Shown: positions 9,036 through 18,351 of the stretch, one piece after another
How positions within the stretch are numbered: the first letter of the stretch is position 1
How the letters are laid out: each line of letters starts with the position of its first letter
The notes under the pieces: generated by a model
Database searches by the model: none
Told to the model about the DNA's origin: nothing
What the model saw: only the letters and a program-made list of their open reading frames with translations
From: an uncultured Dysgonomonas sp.
GTDB taxonomy: Bacteria > Bacteroidota > Bacteroidia > Bacteroidales > Dysgonomonadaceae
Direction: 5' to 3'
Length of the DNA stretch: 64,000 nucleotides
Assembly: GCF_934668725.1 (NCBI RefSeq)
Contig: NZ_CAKUOF010000009.1
Coordinates: 137,028 to 201,027 of the forward strand
Program-made: the position numbers and the translations under genes

Positions 9036-11315
9036 ATGAAAGTGAAAAATATCATCATTGAAGGCGCAAGGGAAAATAACCTTCAAAATATATCTGTAAT
9101 CATACCGAAAGATAGAATAACCGTATTTACAGGGGTATCAGGTTCAGGTAAATCATCTCTGGTATTCGATACGATAGCTGCCGAATCTCAGCGGTTATTG
9201 AATGAGACTTATGACAGTTTTATACGGCATAGACTTCAAAAATATGGTAAGCCCGATGTGGATACGATAAAAAATTTATCCGTATCTATAATCGTTGACC
9301 AAAAACAGATTTCAGGTAATGTACGTTCGACAGTGGGAACCGTTACCGATATATACTCGTTATTACGTTTGTTGTTTTCAAGATTGGGTAAACCTTTTGT
9401 TGGGCATGCCAATAGTTTCTCATTCAACAATCCGCAAGGGATGTGCCCCAAGTGTGACGGGATCGGGAAAATAAATACAATTGATCTTGATGAATTGATA
9501 GATAAAGAAAAATCATTGAACCAAGGAGCGATAAACTTTCCGACATTTGAAGTCGGAGGCTGGCGATGGACGCGTTATGTTTATTCGGGGCTTTTCGATA
9601 ACGATAAAAAAATAAAGGATTATACGGAGCAGGAATGGTATAACCTTATCCATGCAGATGGTATTAAACTGAAAAATCCTGATCCGCAATTCCCTAAAAC
9701 ATCGATATATGAAGGAATATTGCCCCGTTTCGAACGTTCGTTCCTGAAAAAAGAATCTACCATATCTAAAGGAAAGAATTTGAAACGGTTCAAAGAAGTA
9801 GTTGTACAAGACCTATGTTCCGATTGTAAAGGCAGTAGGTTGAATCGCAATATACTGAGTTGCAAAATCGATGGGAAGAATATAGCCGATTATTCCAGCA
9901 TGCAGATTGACGAACTGTTGAAAGAGATATACAGCATTAAAGATAAAGTATTGCAGCCAGTTATTGATTCAATTTCTGAAAGGCTTGAAAGTCTAATTTC
10001 GATAGGATTAAGTTATCTGACTTTAAACAGGGATACATCTACTTTATCCGGTGGTGAATCGCAGCGTGTAAAACTCATAAAGCATCTGGGTAGCAGCTTG
10101 ACCGATCTGACTTATATTTTTGATGAACCAAGTGTCGGACTTCATCCAAGCGATGTGCATAAATTGAATAAGCTCTTAAAAGAGCTGAAGGAAAAGGGGA
10201 ATACGGTTTTTATCGTAGAACATGATCCTGATGTAATAGCTATAGCCGACCATATAATAGATATGGGCAAGGGAGCCGGCAAAAACGGTGGAAATATCGT
10301 TTATCAGGGAGATTATGCCGGATTGAAAGAATCGGATACCATTACAGGTAAATACTTGTCGTCAAAGAGGGTTATAAAGAATGAGTGTAGAAAACCTACA
10401 GGATATTTCAGTATGAAGAATCTGACTTTGCACAATCTGAAAAATGTATCTGTTAACATACCAAAAGGAGTCCTTACTGTCATTTCGGGAGTAGCAGGTT
10501 CAGGCAAAAGTTCATTGGTAAAAGAACTGATGAAAAGAGATAAAGACATTATTCTTTTAGATCAGAATCAGATACATACCTCCAAAAGGTCGAATATTGT
10601 GACTTATACAGGAATGATGGATGAAATAAGGAGGTTGCTGGCAGAAGTCAATAAAACAAAAGTTTCCTTATTCAGTAACAATTCGGAAGGTGGATGCAAA
10701 GAATGCAAAGGTTTAGGTATTATATCTACCGACTTGGCTTTTATGGATACTGTTGAGGTTATTTGTGACGTATGTCATGGTACAGGATATGATGATGATG
10801 TGTTACACTATAGGTTAAGAGGAAAAAATATTGTTGAGACTCTATCCATGACTATAAACGAGGCTGTTAAGTATTTTACAGAAATCAAAATTAAGCCGAT
10901 GCTAAGCAAACTGGATAAAGTAGGATTAGGATATATTACATTGGGACAGCCGTTAAATACGTTATCAGGTGGAGAAAGGCAACGCCTTAAACTCGCTATT
11001 CAGTTAGATAAGCAAGGGCAGGCGTACATATTCGATGAACCGACAAGTGGTCTGCACGGTTCGGATATAGCAAAGTTAATACAGCTGTTCAACAGGCTGG
11101 TCGATAGAAGCAATACCGTAATAATTGTAGAACACAACTTGGATATTATTTCGCAGGCGGACTGGCTGATTGATATGGGACACGAAGCCGGAAGTAATGG
11201 AGGGCAAGTTATTTTCGAAGGATATCCAAAAGATATTATTAAGGAGGTTAGTAATAAAACAGGTATTTACCTAAAACGGTATCTGCAAAATAATCAGTTG
11301 TTTAATAATGGCTGA
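9036..11315 (+). CDS. UvrA-like ABC ATPase (short UvrA paralogue)
   Basis: A 759-residue protein, shorter than housekeeping UvrA (about 940). It has two ABC modules: Walker A GVSGSGKSS and GVAGSGKSS, signatures LSGGESQRVKL and LSGGERQRLKL, Walker B segments YIFDEPSVGLHP and YIFDEPTSGLHG, and CxxC zinc motifs (CPKC, CSDC, CKEC, CDVC). It binds DNA or acts in drug or DNA-damage tolerance like other UvrA2-type paralogues; a real excision role would need UvrB from elsewhere. I choose ATG 9036 because the family begins with KNIIIEGARENNLQNI; an upstream ATG at 8982 would add 18 hydrophobic residues foreign to UvrA. Divergent from the hxlR-type gene. Confidence 0.85.
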   Translation: MKVKNIIIEGARENNLQNISVIIPKDRITVFTGVSGSGKSSLVFDTIAAESQRLLNETYDSFIRHRLQKYGKPDVDTIKNLSVSIIVDQKQISGNVRSTVGTVTDIYSLLRLLFSRLGKPFVGHANSFSFNNPQGMCPKCDGIGKINTIDLDELIDKEKSLNQGAINFPTFEVGGWRWTRYVYSGLFDNDKKIKDYTEQEWYNLIHADGIKLKNPDPQFPKTSIYEGILPRFERSFLKKESTISKGKNLKRFKEVVVQDLCSDCKGSRLNRNILSCKIDGKNIADYSSMQIDELLKEIYSIKDKVLQPVIDSISERLESLISIGLSYLTLNRDTSTLSGGESQRVKLIKHLGSSLTDLTYIFDEPSVGLHPSDVHKLNKLLKELKEKGNTVFIVEHDPDVIAIADHIIDMGKGAGKNGGNIVYQGDYAGLKESDTITGKYLSSKRVIKNECRKPTGYFSMKNLTLHNLKNVSVNIPKGVLTVISGVAGSGKSSLVKELMKRDKDIILLDQNQIHTSKRSNIVTYTGMMDEIRRLLAEVNKTKVSLFSNNSEGGCKECKGLGIISTDLAFMDTVEVICDVCHGTGYDDDVLHYRLRGKNIVETLSMTINEAVKYFTEIKIKPMLSKLDKVGLGYITLGQPLNTLSGGERQRLKLAIQLDKQGQAYIFDEPTSGLHGSDIAKLIQLFNRLVDRSNTVIIVEHNLDIISQADWLIDMGHEAGSNGGQVIFEGYPKDIIKEVSNKTGIYLKRYLQNNQLFNNG

Positions 11316-11810
11316 AATAGAATAGTACAGTAAAGAACTAAAGTCTATAAAATTGGGTGTTCCCTGAGGGTGTTTTCTATGACCAAGAAATTGAAGGTTA
11401 TCGAACTCCAAAGCACAACGCATTTCTTCATTTAATCAACACATAAATAGTGAGTTATAGAAATGAAAAAAGCGACAAAAAGAAGAAATCTTCAATTTGT
11501 CGCTCTCAGTGCGGATGAAGGCAGTAGAACCTGCCCTCTAAGCCTTTGTATATCTTACATTTGCGAATGTCGAAAAATCGTAAGGTTGCAATTGAGTAAC
11601 GATTTAAAATCCTATTTTGCAACATTTTGCTTTATTGCCTTAAAGCTTAGGATAAAGGTAATAAATTATCAGGAAAAAGGGACTCTAATTATCAACTAAA
11701 TATGTTACGCCCTGATCTTTATTTTCACAACTCCTTTCTTACATCGTTTCACATCATTGAACTATTGGTTTTTAACAATTTAATTTTCTTGCATCTATTT
11801 TCAAGGATTG
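11316..11810. other. gap without a convincing gene; one nested hairpin
   Basis: The stretch after the UvrA-like gene holds one clear structure: a hairpin with 9-bp arms (AGCGACAAA at 11471-11479 and TTTGTCGCT at 11496-11504) enclosing a second stem GAAGA/TCTTC. It could end transcription of the UvrA-like gene but lies 155 nt from its stop. An open frame at 11463-11699 starts inside this hairpin and has no recognisable protein features, so I do not call it. The remainder is unremarkable AT-rich sequence. Confidence 0.4.
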
Positions 11811-11852
11811 ATTTCTTGCAAATTTAGTTTTAAATCGTAAATTTGCAAGAAA
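11785..11852 (+). promoter_or_regulatory. palindromic operator over the promoter of the first DUF4143 ATPase
   Basis: A perfect inverted repeat with 15-nt arms (TTTCTTGCAAATTTA at 11812-11826, complement at 11838-11852) stops 10 nt before the start codon. The right arm contains TAAATTTG, a match to the Bacteroides -7 element TAnnTTTG, and the left arm carries CTTG 19 nt upstream, where the -33 TTTG is expected. A third half-site TTTCTTGCA lies at 11785-11793. A repressor bound here would cover the whole promoter, so autoregulation is likely; the protein is unknown. Confidence 0.55.
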
Positions 11853-11862
11853 TAATGACGTT

Positions 11863-13011
11863 ATGATTAATAGAACCCTCTCTTCTAAATTAATAGACTT
11901 AGCAAAGAAATATCCGATTGTTACTCTTACAGGTCCAAGACAGTCGGGAAAATCGACATTATTAAGAATGTGTTTTCCTGAATATCAATATATATCATTG
12001 GAAGATCCAGATATGAGGCTATACGCCTTGGAGGATCCAAGAGGGTTTCTTTCAACTTACCCTAACAAAACGATTATTGACGAAGTACAGAGAGTTCCCG
12101 AACTGTTTTCTTATCTCCAAACACATGTTGATAATGAAAATAAAGAAGGTATGTACCTCTTAGCCGGATCACATAATTTCCTATTAATGCAACATATTGG
12201 ACAATCTTTAGCAGGAAGAACTGCTGTACTGCGTTTGTTGCCATTTTCACATAAAGAGATGAAAGCAGGATATATCCTTCCACCCTCAATTGATGAAGAA
12301 ATATTTAATGGAGCATACCCACGCATTTATGATAAGGGTATTAGTCCAATCGATTTCTATCCATTTTATATTCAGACATATGTTGAACGAGATGTTCGTT
12401 TAATGAAAAACATTGGAGATCTGAGTAAGTTTATCCGATTCTTGAAATTATGTGCAGGGCGTATAGGGCAGTTACTCAATTTATCTTCTTTGGCTAACGA
12501 ATGTGGCATTGCAGTTTCAACAGCTCAAGCTTGGGTTTCACTATTAGAAGCAAGTTACATTTTATATCTTCTAAAACCAGATCACAACAATTACGCGAAA
12601 CGACTTGTCAAAACGCCTAAATTGTATTTTTATGATACAGGTTTGGCTTGTTCGTTGTTGGAAATAAAAGATGCAAGTCAAATTTCAACTCATTTCCTGC
12701 GTGGAGGCTTATTTGAAAATTTGGTTATTAATGAATTTATCAAAGAGGCTTACAATAAAGGACAAGAAGCTAATTTAACATTTTGGCGCGACAGCACTGG
12801 CAATGAAGTTGATTTATTACAATACATTGATGGTAAACCCCATGCTTTTGAAATTAAATCGGGAGCTACTTACTCCAAAGATTATTTTAAGGGGATTGAT
12901 AAATGGGCTAAACTTTCAGAAGCAACTTCAGATCAATGCTTCGCAATCTATACCGGGGACAAATCCTTAAAAACCTCAAAGGGAGACGTGATTTCGTGGG
13001 AGAAAATATAA
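11863..13011 (+). CDS. AAA ATPase with DUF4143 domain
   Basis: A 382-residue AAA_14/DUF4143 protein. Walker A is GPRQSGKST (about residues 24-32), Walker B is KTIIDEVQRV (about 69-78), and sensor 1 is LLAGSHNF. The C-terminal DUF4143 domain has the fold typical of degenerate PD-(D/E)xK nucleases, with GGLFENLVINEF, FWRDSTGNEVDLL and HAFEIKSG preserved, including the acidic residue and the ExK triad. These ATPases are very common in Bacteroidetes and archaea, and their role is not established. The gene has its own operator-like promoter. A second family member lies 345 nt downstream. Confidence 0.85.
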   Translation: MINRTLSSKLIDLAKKYPIVTLTGPRQSGKSTLLRMCFPEYQYISLEDPDMRLYALEDPRGFLSTYPNKTIIDEVQRVPELFSYLQTHVDNENKEGMYLLAGSHNFLLMQHIGQSLAGRTAVLRLLPFSHKEMKAGYILPPSIDEEIFNGAYPRIYDKGISPIDFYPFYIQTYVERDVRLMKNIGDLSKFIRFLKLCAGRIGQLLNLSSLANECGIAVSTAQAWVSLLEASYILYLLKPDHNNYAKRLVKTPKLYFYDTGLACSLLEIKDASQISTHFLRGGLFENLVINEFIKEAYNKGQEANLTFWRDSTGNEVDLLQYIDGKPHAFEIKSGATYSKDYFKGIDKWAKLSEATSDQCFAIYTGDKSLKTSKGDVISWEKI

Positions 13012-13016
13012 GTTTT

Positions 13017-13175
13017 TTATTTAAAAACAGTAATCATATCAAAGCCGATCATGCTCATTTGAGCAATAAGTCGCTCTTGTAGAACTATGACTTTTCCTAA
13101 ATAATAGGATATGGTTTTCTCATCACAATGGAAATTAGCCCAATCCTCGTACTGCCAAATATAGATCCTTTTCAT
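13017..13175 (-). pseudogene. N-terminal remnant of a Fic protein (DUF4172 domain)
   Basis: On the minus strand an ATG at 13175 opens a 52-codon frame beginning MKRIYIWQYEDWANFHCDEK and continuing with LGKVIVLQERL and MSMIGFD. This is the DUF4172 segment that precedes the Fic AMP-transferase domain in many Bacteroidetes Fic proteins (IWQ..DWPNF, then LG.V..LQG.LLG.M..LGF). The frame stops after residue 52, so the Fic core is gone. The piece sits between two DUF4143 ATPase genes and looks like a relic of an earlier insertion or deletion. Confidence 0.6.
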
Positions 13176-13311
13176 ATTCACCGTATATTATGCGGTAATT
13201 ATAGGATTTATTTGTCGCATGAAGGAATTATTCAACGCAAATTGTAAGAATATAAACTCTATTTTCATCAATACTTCAAATGTAAATCCAAAAATATCGC
13301 GAAAATATCGG

Positions 13312-13339
13312 ATTGTATTCCAAATTTATCGTACATTTG
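13312..13339 (+). promoter_or_regulatory. Bacteroides-type promoter of the second DUF4143 ATPase
   Basis: TACATTTG at 13332-13339 matches the -7 consensus TAnnTTTG, with ATTG at 13312-13315 as a weak -33. Spacing is 16 nt, slightly short. It places transcription start a few nt before the ATG at 13357 and so argues for that start codon over the in-frame ATG at 13219, which lies upstream of this promoter. Confidence 0.4.
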
Positions 13340-13356
13340 AATTAAATATATCCGAT

Positions 13357-14478
13357 ATGATACATAGATTATTAGAAGATACAGTCAAAGATAAGCTGAA
13401 CAAGGGTAAAGCAATTATATTAATGGGAGCCAGACAAGTGGGAAAAACCACTCTGATTAAAGAGCTTTTTAAAGGCTCGGATGAAATGATTTGGCTTAAT
13501 GGAGATGAATTAGACGTACAAAATCTTTTTGAAAACATATCGTCTACTCGATTGAAGTATATTTTTGGGAACAAGAAATATGCTGTTATAGATGAAGCCC
13601 AACGAATAAAAGATATTGGCTTAAAATTGAAACTGATAACTGATGAATTACCCGAAGTACAACTTATAGCAACCGGCAGTTCTTCTTTCGATTTGGCTAA
13701 TCAGGTAAATGAGCCTCTCACCGGACGAAAATGGGAATACAAAATGTACCCTATTTCTTTTGCCGAGATGGTTATGAATCATGGACTATTGGATGAAAAA
13801 AGACTGATTCCTCATCGCTTAGTATATGGCTATTATCCTGATGTTGTAAACAATCCAGGGAATGAGAAGGAAATCTTAAAACAATTGTCCGATAGTTATT
13901 TGTACAAAGATATTTTAATGTGGGAACAAATCAAGAAACCTGAAAAGCTGCTAAAACTATTACAAGCCATTGCATTCCAAATCGGCAACCAAGTATCTTA
14001 TTCGGAATTAGGACAGATTAGTGGCTTAGATTCTAAAACAGTCGAAAAATATATTATATTGTTGGAACAATGTTTTGTTATTTTCCGGTTAGGTTCGTTT
14101 AGCCGTAATTTGCGGAATGAATTGAAAAACAGTAAAAAAATATATTTCTACGACAATGGTATACGCAATGCAATAATAGCTGATTTCTCTCTAGCTGAAA
14201 ATCGCCATGATACTGGTGCATTATGGGAAAACTATATTATTTCCGAAAGACAGAAAAAATTGGAGTATGATCTGTTATGGCGAAACAGTTGGTTTTGGCG
14301 AACTAAGGATCAAAGCGAAATTGATTATATAGAAGAGGGAGACGGACAAATCAATGCATTTGAGTTTAAGTGGAATCCATCAGCTAAATATAAAACTCCT
14401 AAGCAATTCTTAGAGAGTTATTCAGGCAGTACTTTCGGAGTTATTACTCCTAATAATATGGAGGATTTTTTGTTATAA
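13357..14478 (+). CDS. AAA ATPase with DUF4143 domain (second copy)
   Basis: A 373-residue AAA_14/DUF4143 ATPase. Walker A is GARQVGKTT, Walker B is KYAVIDEAQRI, sensor 1 is LIATGSSSFDLA, followed by GRKWEYKMYPISFAEM, a hallmark of the family. The C-terminal nuclease-like part has WENYIISERQ, FWRTKDQSEIDYIEE and NAFEFKWN. It is only distantly similar to the ATPase encoded upstream, so they are not a recent duplication. I use ATG 13357; the upstream ATG at 13219 would add 46 residues outside the family pattern and upstream of the likely promoter. Confidence 0.83.
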   Translation: MIHRLLEDTVKDKLNKGKAIILMGARQVGKTTLIKELFKGSDEMIWLNGDELDVQNLFENISSTRLKYIFGNKKYAVIDEAQRIKDIGLKLKLITDELPEVQLIATGSSSFDLANQVNEPLTGRKWEYKMYPISFAEMVMNHGLLDEKRLIPHRLVYGYYPDVVNNPGNEKEILKQLSDSYLYKDILMWEQIKKPEKLLKLLQAIAFQIGNQVSYSELGQISGLDSKTVEKYIILLEQCFVIFRLGSFSRNLRNELKNSKKIYFYDNGIRNAIIADFSLAENRHDTGALWENYIISERQKKLEYDLLWRNSWFWRTKDQSEIDYIEEGDGQINAFEFKWNPSAKYKTPKQFLESYSGSTFGVITPNNMEDFLL

Positions 14479-14589
14479 TTTTCTTTCAATAGGCTATATC
14501 TTGTTTTAAATAAAATATCTTATGATATTATATAAGATCTATCGTCACTTTTTTAACTATTTTTGTTTTTATACCATAATTCAAGAAAT

Positions 14590-15444
14590 ATGCAAAATAT
14601 TGTGCATGAAGAGGAATTCAAAATAATACAACCATTTTTGAGATGGGCAGGAGGGAAAAGATGGTTTGTTAAACATATTGATAATTTTTTACCTTTAAAT
14701 TTTAATAATTACCATGAGCCATTTCTTGGAGGAGCTTCTATATTTTTATATTTAAAAAATAATGGAAAAATAAAACATCAGGCTTTTCTCTCAGACTTTA
14801 ATGAAGACTTAGTAAATGCTTATAAACAGATACAGCTTTCATATAAAGAGATTATTAATTATCTCGAAGGGTATAAGAATGAAAAAGAAGATTACTATCG
14901 GATACGATCTTTAACTCCTCAAAATGATATAGAAAAAGCTGCCATTTTTATATTTCTAAATAGAACCTCATATAATGGGATATATAGAGTTAACAGTAAC
15001 GGACAATATAATGTGCCTTTTGGCTATAGAAAAGGGAAAGCTATATTAGAGAATAGTGATTTTTCTTATTTGAATAATCTGTTTAATAAAAGTACTAAAT
15101 TTGATGTAGGGGACTTTGATATTATAAAACAGAATTTAAAAGAAAGAGATCTTGTCTTTCTTGATCCTCCATATACTGTGGCACATGAAAACAATGGCTT
15201 TATACAATATAACCAACAAATTTTCTCTTGGGAAGACCAAGAAAGATTAGCTAAATTATTAACCTATATTTCTGAACAAAAGGCGTACTTCATTTTGACA
15301 AATGCAGCACATGATAGCATAAAAGAGTTATTCGGAAGTTTAGGAAGTCTTACTATAATCCAAAGACCTAGTACTATAGGTGGGAAAGGGGCTAAAAGGA
15401 CACTTGTTAACGAATATATTTTCTCGAATATAAAAAAAGACTAA
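14590..15444 (+). CDS. Dam-type DNA adenine N6-methyltransferase
   Basis: A 284-residue D12-class methylase. It shows motif X/I LRWAGGKRWF near the N-terminus (residues about 20-29), EPFLGGASIFLYL, the Dam/DpnM segment GQYNVPFGYRKG, and catalytic motif IV LVFLDPPY (near residue 190). It should transfer a methyl group from SAM to adenine N6, probably at GATC or a related site; specificity is inferred only. I start at ATG 14590, 10 codons before FKIIQPFLRWAGGK; an ATG at 14563 adds nine residues. The DGQHR-domain gene begins 4 nt after its stop, so the two act as a pair. Confidence 0.9.
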   Translation: MQNIVHEEEFKIIQPFLRWAGGKRWFVKHIDNFLPLNFNNYHEPFLGGASIFLYLKNNGKIKHQAFLSDFNEDLVNAYKQIQLSYKEIINYLEGYKNEKEDYYRIRSLTPQNDIEKAAIFIFLNRTSYNGIYRVNSNGQYNVPFGYRKGKAILENSDFSYLNNLFNKSTKFDVGDFDIIKQNLKERDLVFLDPPYTVAHENNGFIQYNQQIFSWEDQERLAKLLTYISEQKAYFILTNAAHDSIKELFGSLGSLTIIQRPSTIGGKGAKRTLVNEYIFSNIKKD

Positions 15445-15448
15445 GATT

Positions 15449-17758
15449 ATGATAGACCAACTTGAACAAAATTTAATTGAAGGTAAAAAAGAGATTCTGT
15501 CTGAACTTAAGCTAAGGAAGAGTCAGTATATTACAGAGAGTATTCCTAATAAGAAAGAATTATTGCAAAAATATTTAAGTGAGCAATGGGAAGTCGATCG
15601 AGAATTTAAGACCAAGACAAGGTTACGTAAATTGAAAAATAATCAATTATATTTCATCGATAAAGTTTGGAGTCTGTTTGCATCTCTAGGATTTGAGGTA
15701 TTGAATAAAAATCAAGTGATTGATATTCCATATAATAGAAAAGAACCTTTATTAACACAGCCTTTTGATATATTAGCGAAGGATTCGGAATCGATTATAT
15801 TAATCAAAACTGAGTCCTCTATAAAGAATAACAAGAGTAAATTTAAGGAATATCTAGAATCAATAAAAAGTAATATTGAAGGGATCCGTAAAACGTTAAG
15901 AGCACTATTCCCTGATTCTCAGCTCAAGTTTAAATTTGTATTAGCAACCGAAAATTATGCATTAACAGAAGAGGATAGTTCCATTTTAGACAAGATTAAT
16001 GGCGTGTACTTTGATGAAGATTCAATTGAATACTATTTGAAAATGTTCAACCAAATAGGTCTTGCAGCAAGATATCAATTATTAGGCACATTATTTTATG
16101 ACCAAGAGATTCCAGAGATGGATAATAAAGTTCCTGCAATAAGAGGAAAAATGGGAGGACATACTTATTATTCTTTTTCTATAGAGCCAGAGAAGCTTCT
16201 AAAAATAGCTTATGTATTACATAGAAACAAGGCTAACACTAATATGATGCCAACTTATCAAAGAATCATTCAAAAATCCAGATTGGAATCAATACATAAA
16301 TTTATAGAAGAAGAGAAAGGATATTTTCCTAATTCGATAATAATAAGTTTGGATTCGGGAAAGAAAAAGAAATTAGAATTTTCTGTCGCAAATACTCAAG
16401 TAAAATCAAGTATTGCAGATATAGGAATACTACACTTGCCAAATAGGTATCGATCCGCTTTTATTATTGACGGACAACACCGTCTTTATGGTTATACTGA
16501 TACATCATATAAAGATACCAATACAATACCCGTTGTTGCGTTTCTAGACCTAGATAGAAACGAACAGGTTAAGTTGTTCATGCAGATAAATGAAAACCAA
16601 AAGTCGGTATCAAAAAATCTTAGAAATACTCTTAATGCGGACTTACTTTGGACTTCTGAAAATTATTTGGAACAAATGACAGCCTTAAGATCGCGCATTG
16701 CGATTTTATTAGGTGAAGACCGTAGGTCCGCTTTATTAGGAAAAGTTTCAATTGGAGAGGATAAACGTATCATAACGACACAACAGATTGATATTGCATT
16801 AAAGAAAAGCAACTTCTTAGGGAAGGTCACTAAAACAAAAATTGAAAAGAGGAGTATATTTTATAAAGGGAACTTAGACTTAGCGTATGAAAAGTTATCA
16901 GAATTCTTCATTCTCGCTTTTGAATTTTTGAAAGAAAGATTAGAAGATCAATGGGATAGACAAGATGGTATAATTGTTATAAATAAAGGAGTTTTTGCTT
17001 TAATTGCTTTATTAAGCGATATTGTTGACTACTTAGTTTTAAAAAATGAAATATCGGAAAGAGATACAGCTAAAAATATATTTGAAAAGATTAAGCAATA
17101 TCTAGAACCTGTAATTTTGTTTTATCAACATGTCGATGACGATACTGCAAATAATTTGAGGACTGCTTATGGTACAGGTGGAGATGTAAAGTATTGGAGA
17201 ACTTTACAACTTGCCGTGAAAAAATCTTTTTCAGAGTTTAATCCAGAAGGTCTTGAAGAATATCTTAAAAAAGAGGAAAAAGAATATAATACAAGGGCTT
17301 TTGAATATATTAGAGATCTAGAAACCCACTTTAAGAAAGATTTCAAAGAAAAATTGGAGGAGCATTATGGGGGCAGTTGGTTTAAGAAAGGTGTCCCAGC
17401 AAAAATTGGAGATAATGCTACTTTATTAATGCTTCAAAAAAATAGAGAAATTGAAAATGAAGAGGATGAAGTAACGGAGTGGGATTGTATTAATATAATT
17501 GCATATAGAGAGATAGCTTTAGATAATTGGCAAAATATTTTTGAACCTTATTATACAAGGCCTCATGAGAAAAAGAGAGGAAATAAAAAAGATAAAACTT
17601 CATGGATGGTTACTCTTGAAAGGCTCAGAAATCAAAATGTACATTCATATTATGTAACAGAAGAAGAGTATTATTTTTTGGAAGAATTGCATGATTGGCT
17701 TATCAAGGGAAAAGAAGATGTATATGAAGAGCATAGATCAATGATCGTCGTTGAATAA
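15449..17758 (+). CDS. DGQHR-domain (DndB-like) protein with C-terminal HEPN-like motif
   Basis: A 769-residue protein. The central DGQHR motif (FIIDGQHRLYGY, near residue 334) with downstream QINENQKSVSKNLR places it in the DndB/DGQHR family linked to DNA-modification defence. The N-terminal 200 residues contain PFDILAKDSESIILIKTE, which resembles the core of a PD-(D/E)xK nuclease with a weak final motif. The C-terminal 90 residues contain LERLRNQNVHSYY (near residue 728), where R-x4-H matches the HEPN active site as in Swt1-type domains. It starts 4 nt after the Dam-type gene, which implies joint function: DNA methylation plus a sensor or nuclease. The HEPN and nuclease readings are inference. 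Confidence 0.75.
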   Translation: MIDQLEQNLIEGKKEILSELKLRKSQYITESIPNKKELLQKYLSEQWEVDREFKTKTRLRKLKNNQLYFIDKVWSLFASLGFEVLNKNQVIDIPYNRKEPLLTQPFDILAKDSESIILIKTESSIKNNKSKFKEYLESIKSNIEGIRKTLRALFPDSQLKFKFVLATENYALTEEDSSILDKINGVYFDEDSIEYYLKMFNQIGLAARYQLLGTLFYDQEIPEMDNKVPAIRGKMGGHTYYSFSIEPEKLLKIAYVLHRNKANTNMMPTYQRIIQKSRLESIHKFIEEEKGYFPNSIIISLDSGKKKKLEFSVANTQVKSSIADIGILHLPNRYRSAFIIDGQHRLYGYTDTSYKDTNTIPVVAFLDLDRNEQVKLFMQINENQKSVSKNLRNTLNADLLWTSENYLEQMTALRSRIAILLGEDRRSALLGKVSIGEDKRIITTQQIDIALKKSNFLGKVTKTKIEKRSIFYKGNLDLAYEKLSEFFILAFEFLKERLEDQWDRQDGIIVINKGVFALIALLSDIVDYLVLKNEISERDTAKNIFEKIKQYLEPVILFYQHVDDDTANNLRTAYGTGGDVKYWRTLQLAVKKSFSEFNPEGLEEYLKKEEKEYNTRAFEYIRDLETHFKKDFKEKLEEHYGGSWFKKGVPAKIGDNATLLMLQKNREIENEEDEVTEWDCINIIAYREIALDNWQNIFEPYYTRPHEKKRGNKKDKTSWMVTLERLRNQNVHSYYVTEEEYYFLEELHDWLIKGKEDVYEEHRSMIVVE

Positions 17759-17790
17759 ATAAATATTAACTGAGTTATTTCAGGTTACAT

Positions 17791-18351
17791 CTATTGTTTT
17801 TTTACAAGTTTTAAATATTCTTGAAGCTGTTCGTAAGCTTTTGTTGCTTGAGAGTATTTTAATTTATCGGTTTGGCTCATTTCTGCATATGTTATGATTG
17901 AGCCTTCAGGTATAAAAATTGGATCAAACTGAAAGCCATAGCTTCCTTTTGATTTTAAAGAAATTTTGCCTTCTGTTTCTGCAAAAAAGGGGAAGCGTTT
18001 TTTTCCGTCACAATAACAAACAGCCGAAATAACCTTTGCTTTTCTAGTTTCTCCTTTAGGTATTAAATCACAAATTTTCCCTTCCATTAAGTCCCACATG
18101 GGTTTAGATAATGCTCCAGGAAACCCATTAAAGAAGTCAATGACTAAAGCTCCATGTTCAACTATGACTGGAACTTGATGTTTTTCAAAAGCGGCTAATG
18201 ATTTGGCTAAAATTACTTCTTGTATATTATGTGATAAAATCTCTGTAATATTATAATCTAGAAACTTCACATCGCAATCAAAAGGTGCAAATAGTTCTAC
18301 TATTTCACTTTGTTTTGTTTTATTTATTGTATTGAAAAATAATTCTTTCAT
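17791..18351 (-). CDS. Ham1/RdgB-like NTP pyrophosphatase homologue, altered active site
   Basis: A 186-residue protein with the Ham1 (ITPase) layout: FNTINKTKQSE near the N-terminus, GFPGALSKPMWDLM, FAETEGKISLK, GSYGFQFDPIFIP (residues 136-148) and TYAEMSQTDKLKYS. Family members hydrolyse dITP, XTP and related noncanonical nucleotides to monophosphate. The position of the conserved DDSG segment reads EHGA (residues 65-68), so the catalytic aspartate appears replaced by histidine. The protein may therefore bind rather than cleave, or use another nucleotide. It overlaps the SIR2-like gene by 4 nt and is last in a four-gene operon. Confidence 0.8.
   Translation of the reverse strand: MKELFFNTINKTKQSEIVELFAPFDCDVKFLDYNITEILSHNIQEVILAKSLAAFEKHQVPVIVEHGALVIDFFNGFPGALSKPMWDLMEGKICDLIPKGETRKAKVISAVCYCDGKKRFPFFAETEGKISLKSKGSYGFQFDPIFIPEGSIITYAEMSQTDKLKYSQATKAYEQLQEYLKLVKKQ

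Noticed and set aside
11463..11699. 78-codon frame after the UvrA-like gene
   Set aside because: It starts inside a hairpin, has no domain or neighbour support and irregular composition.
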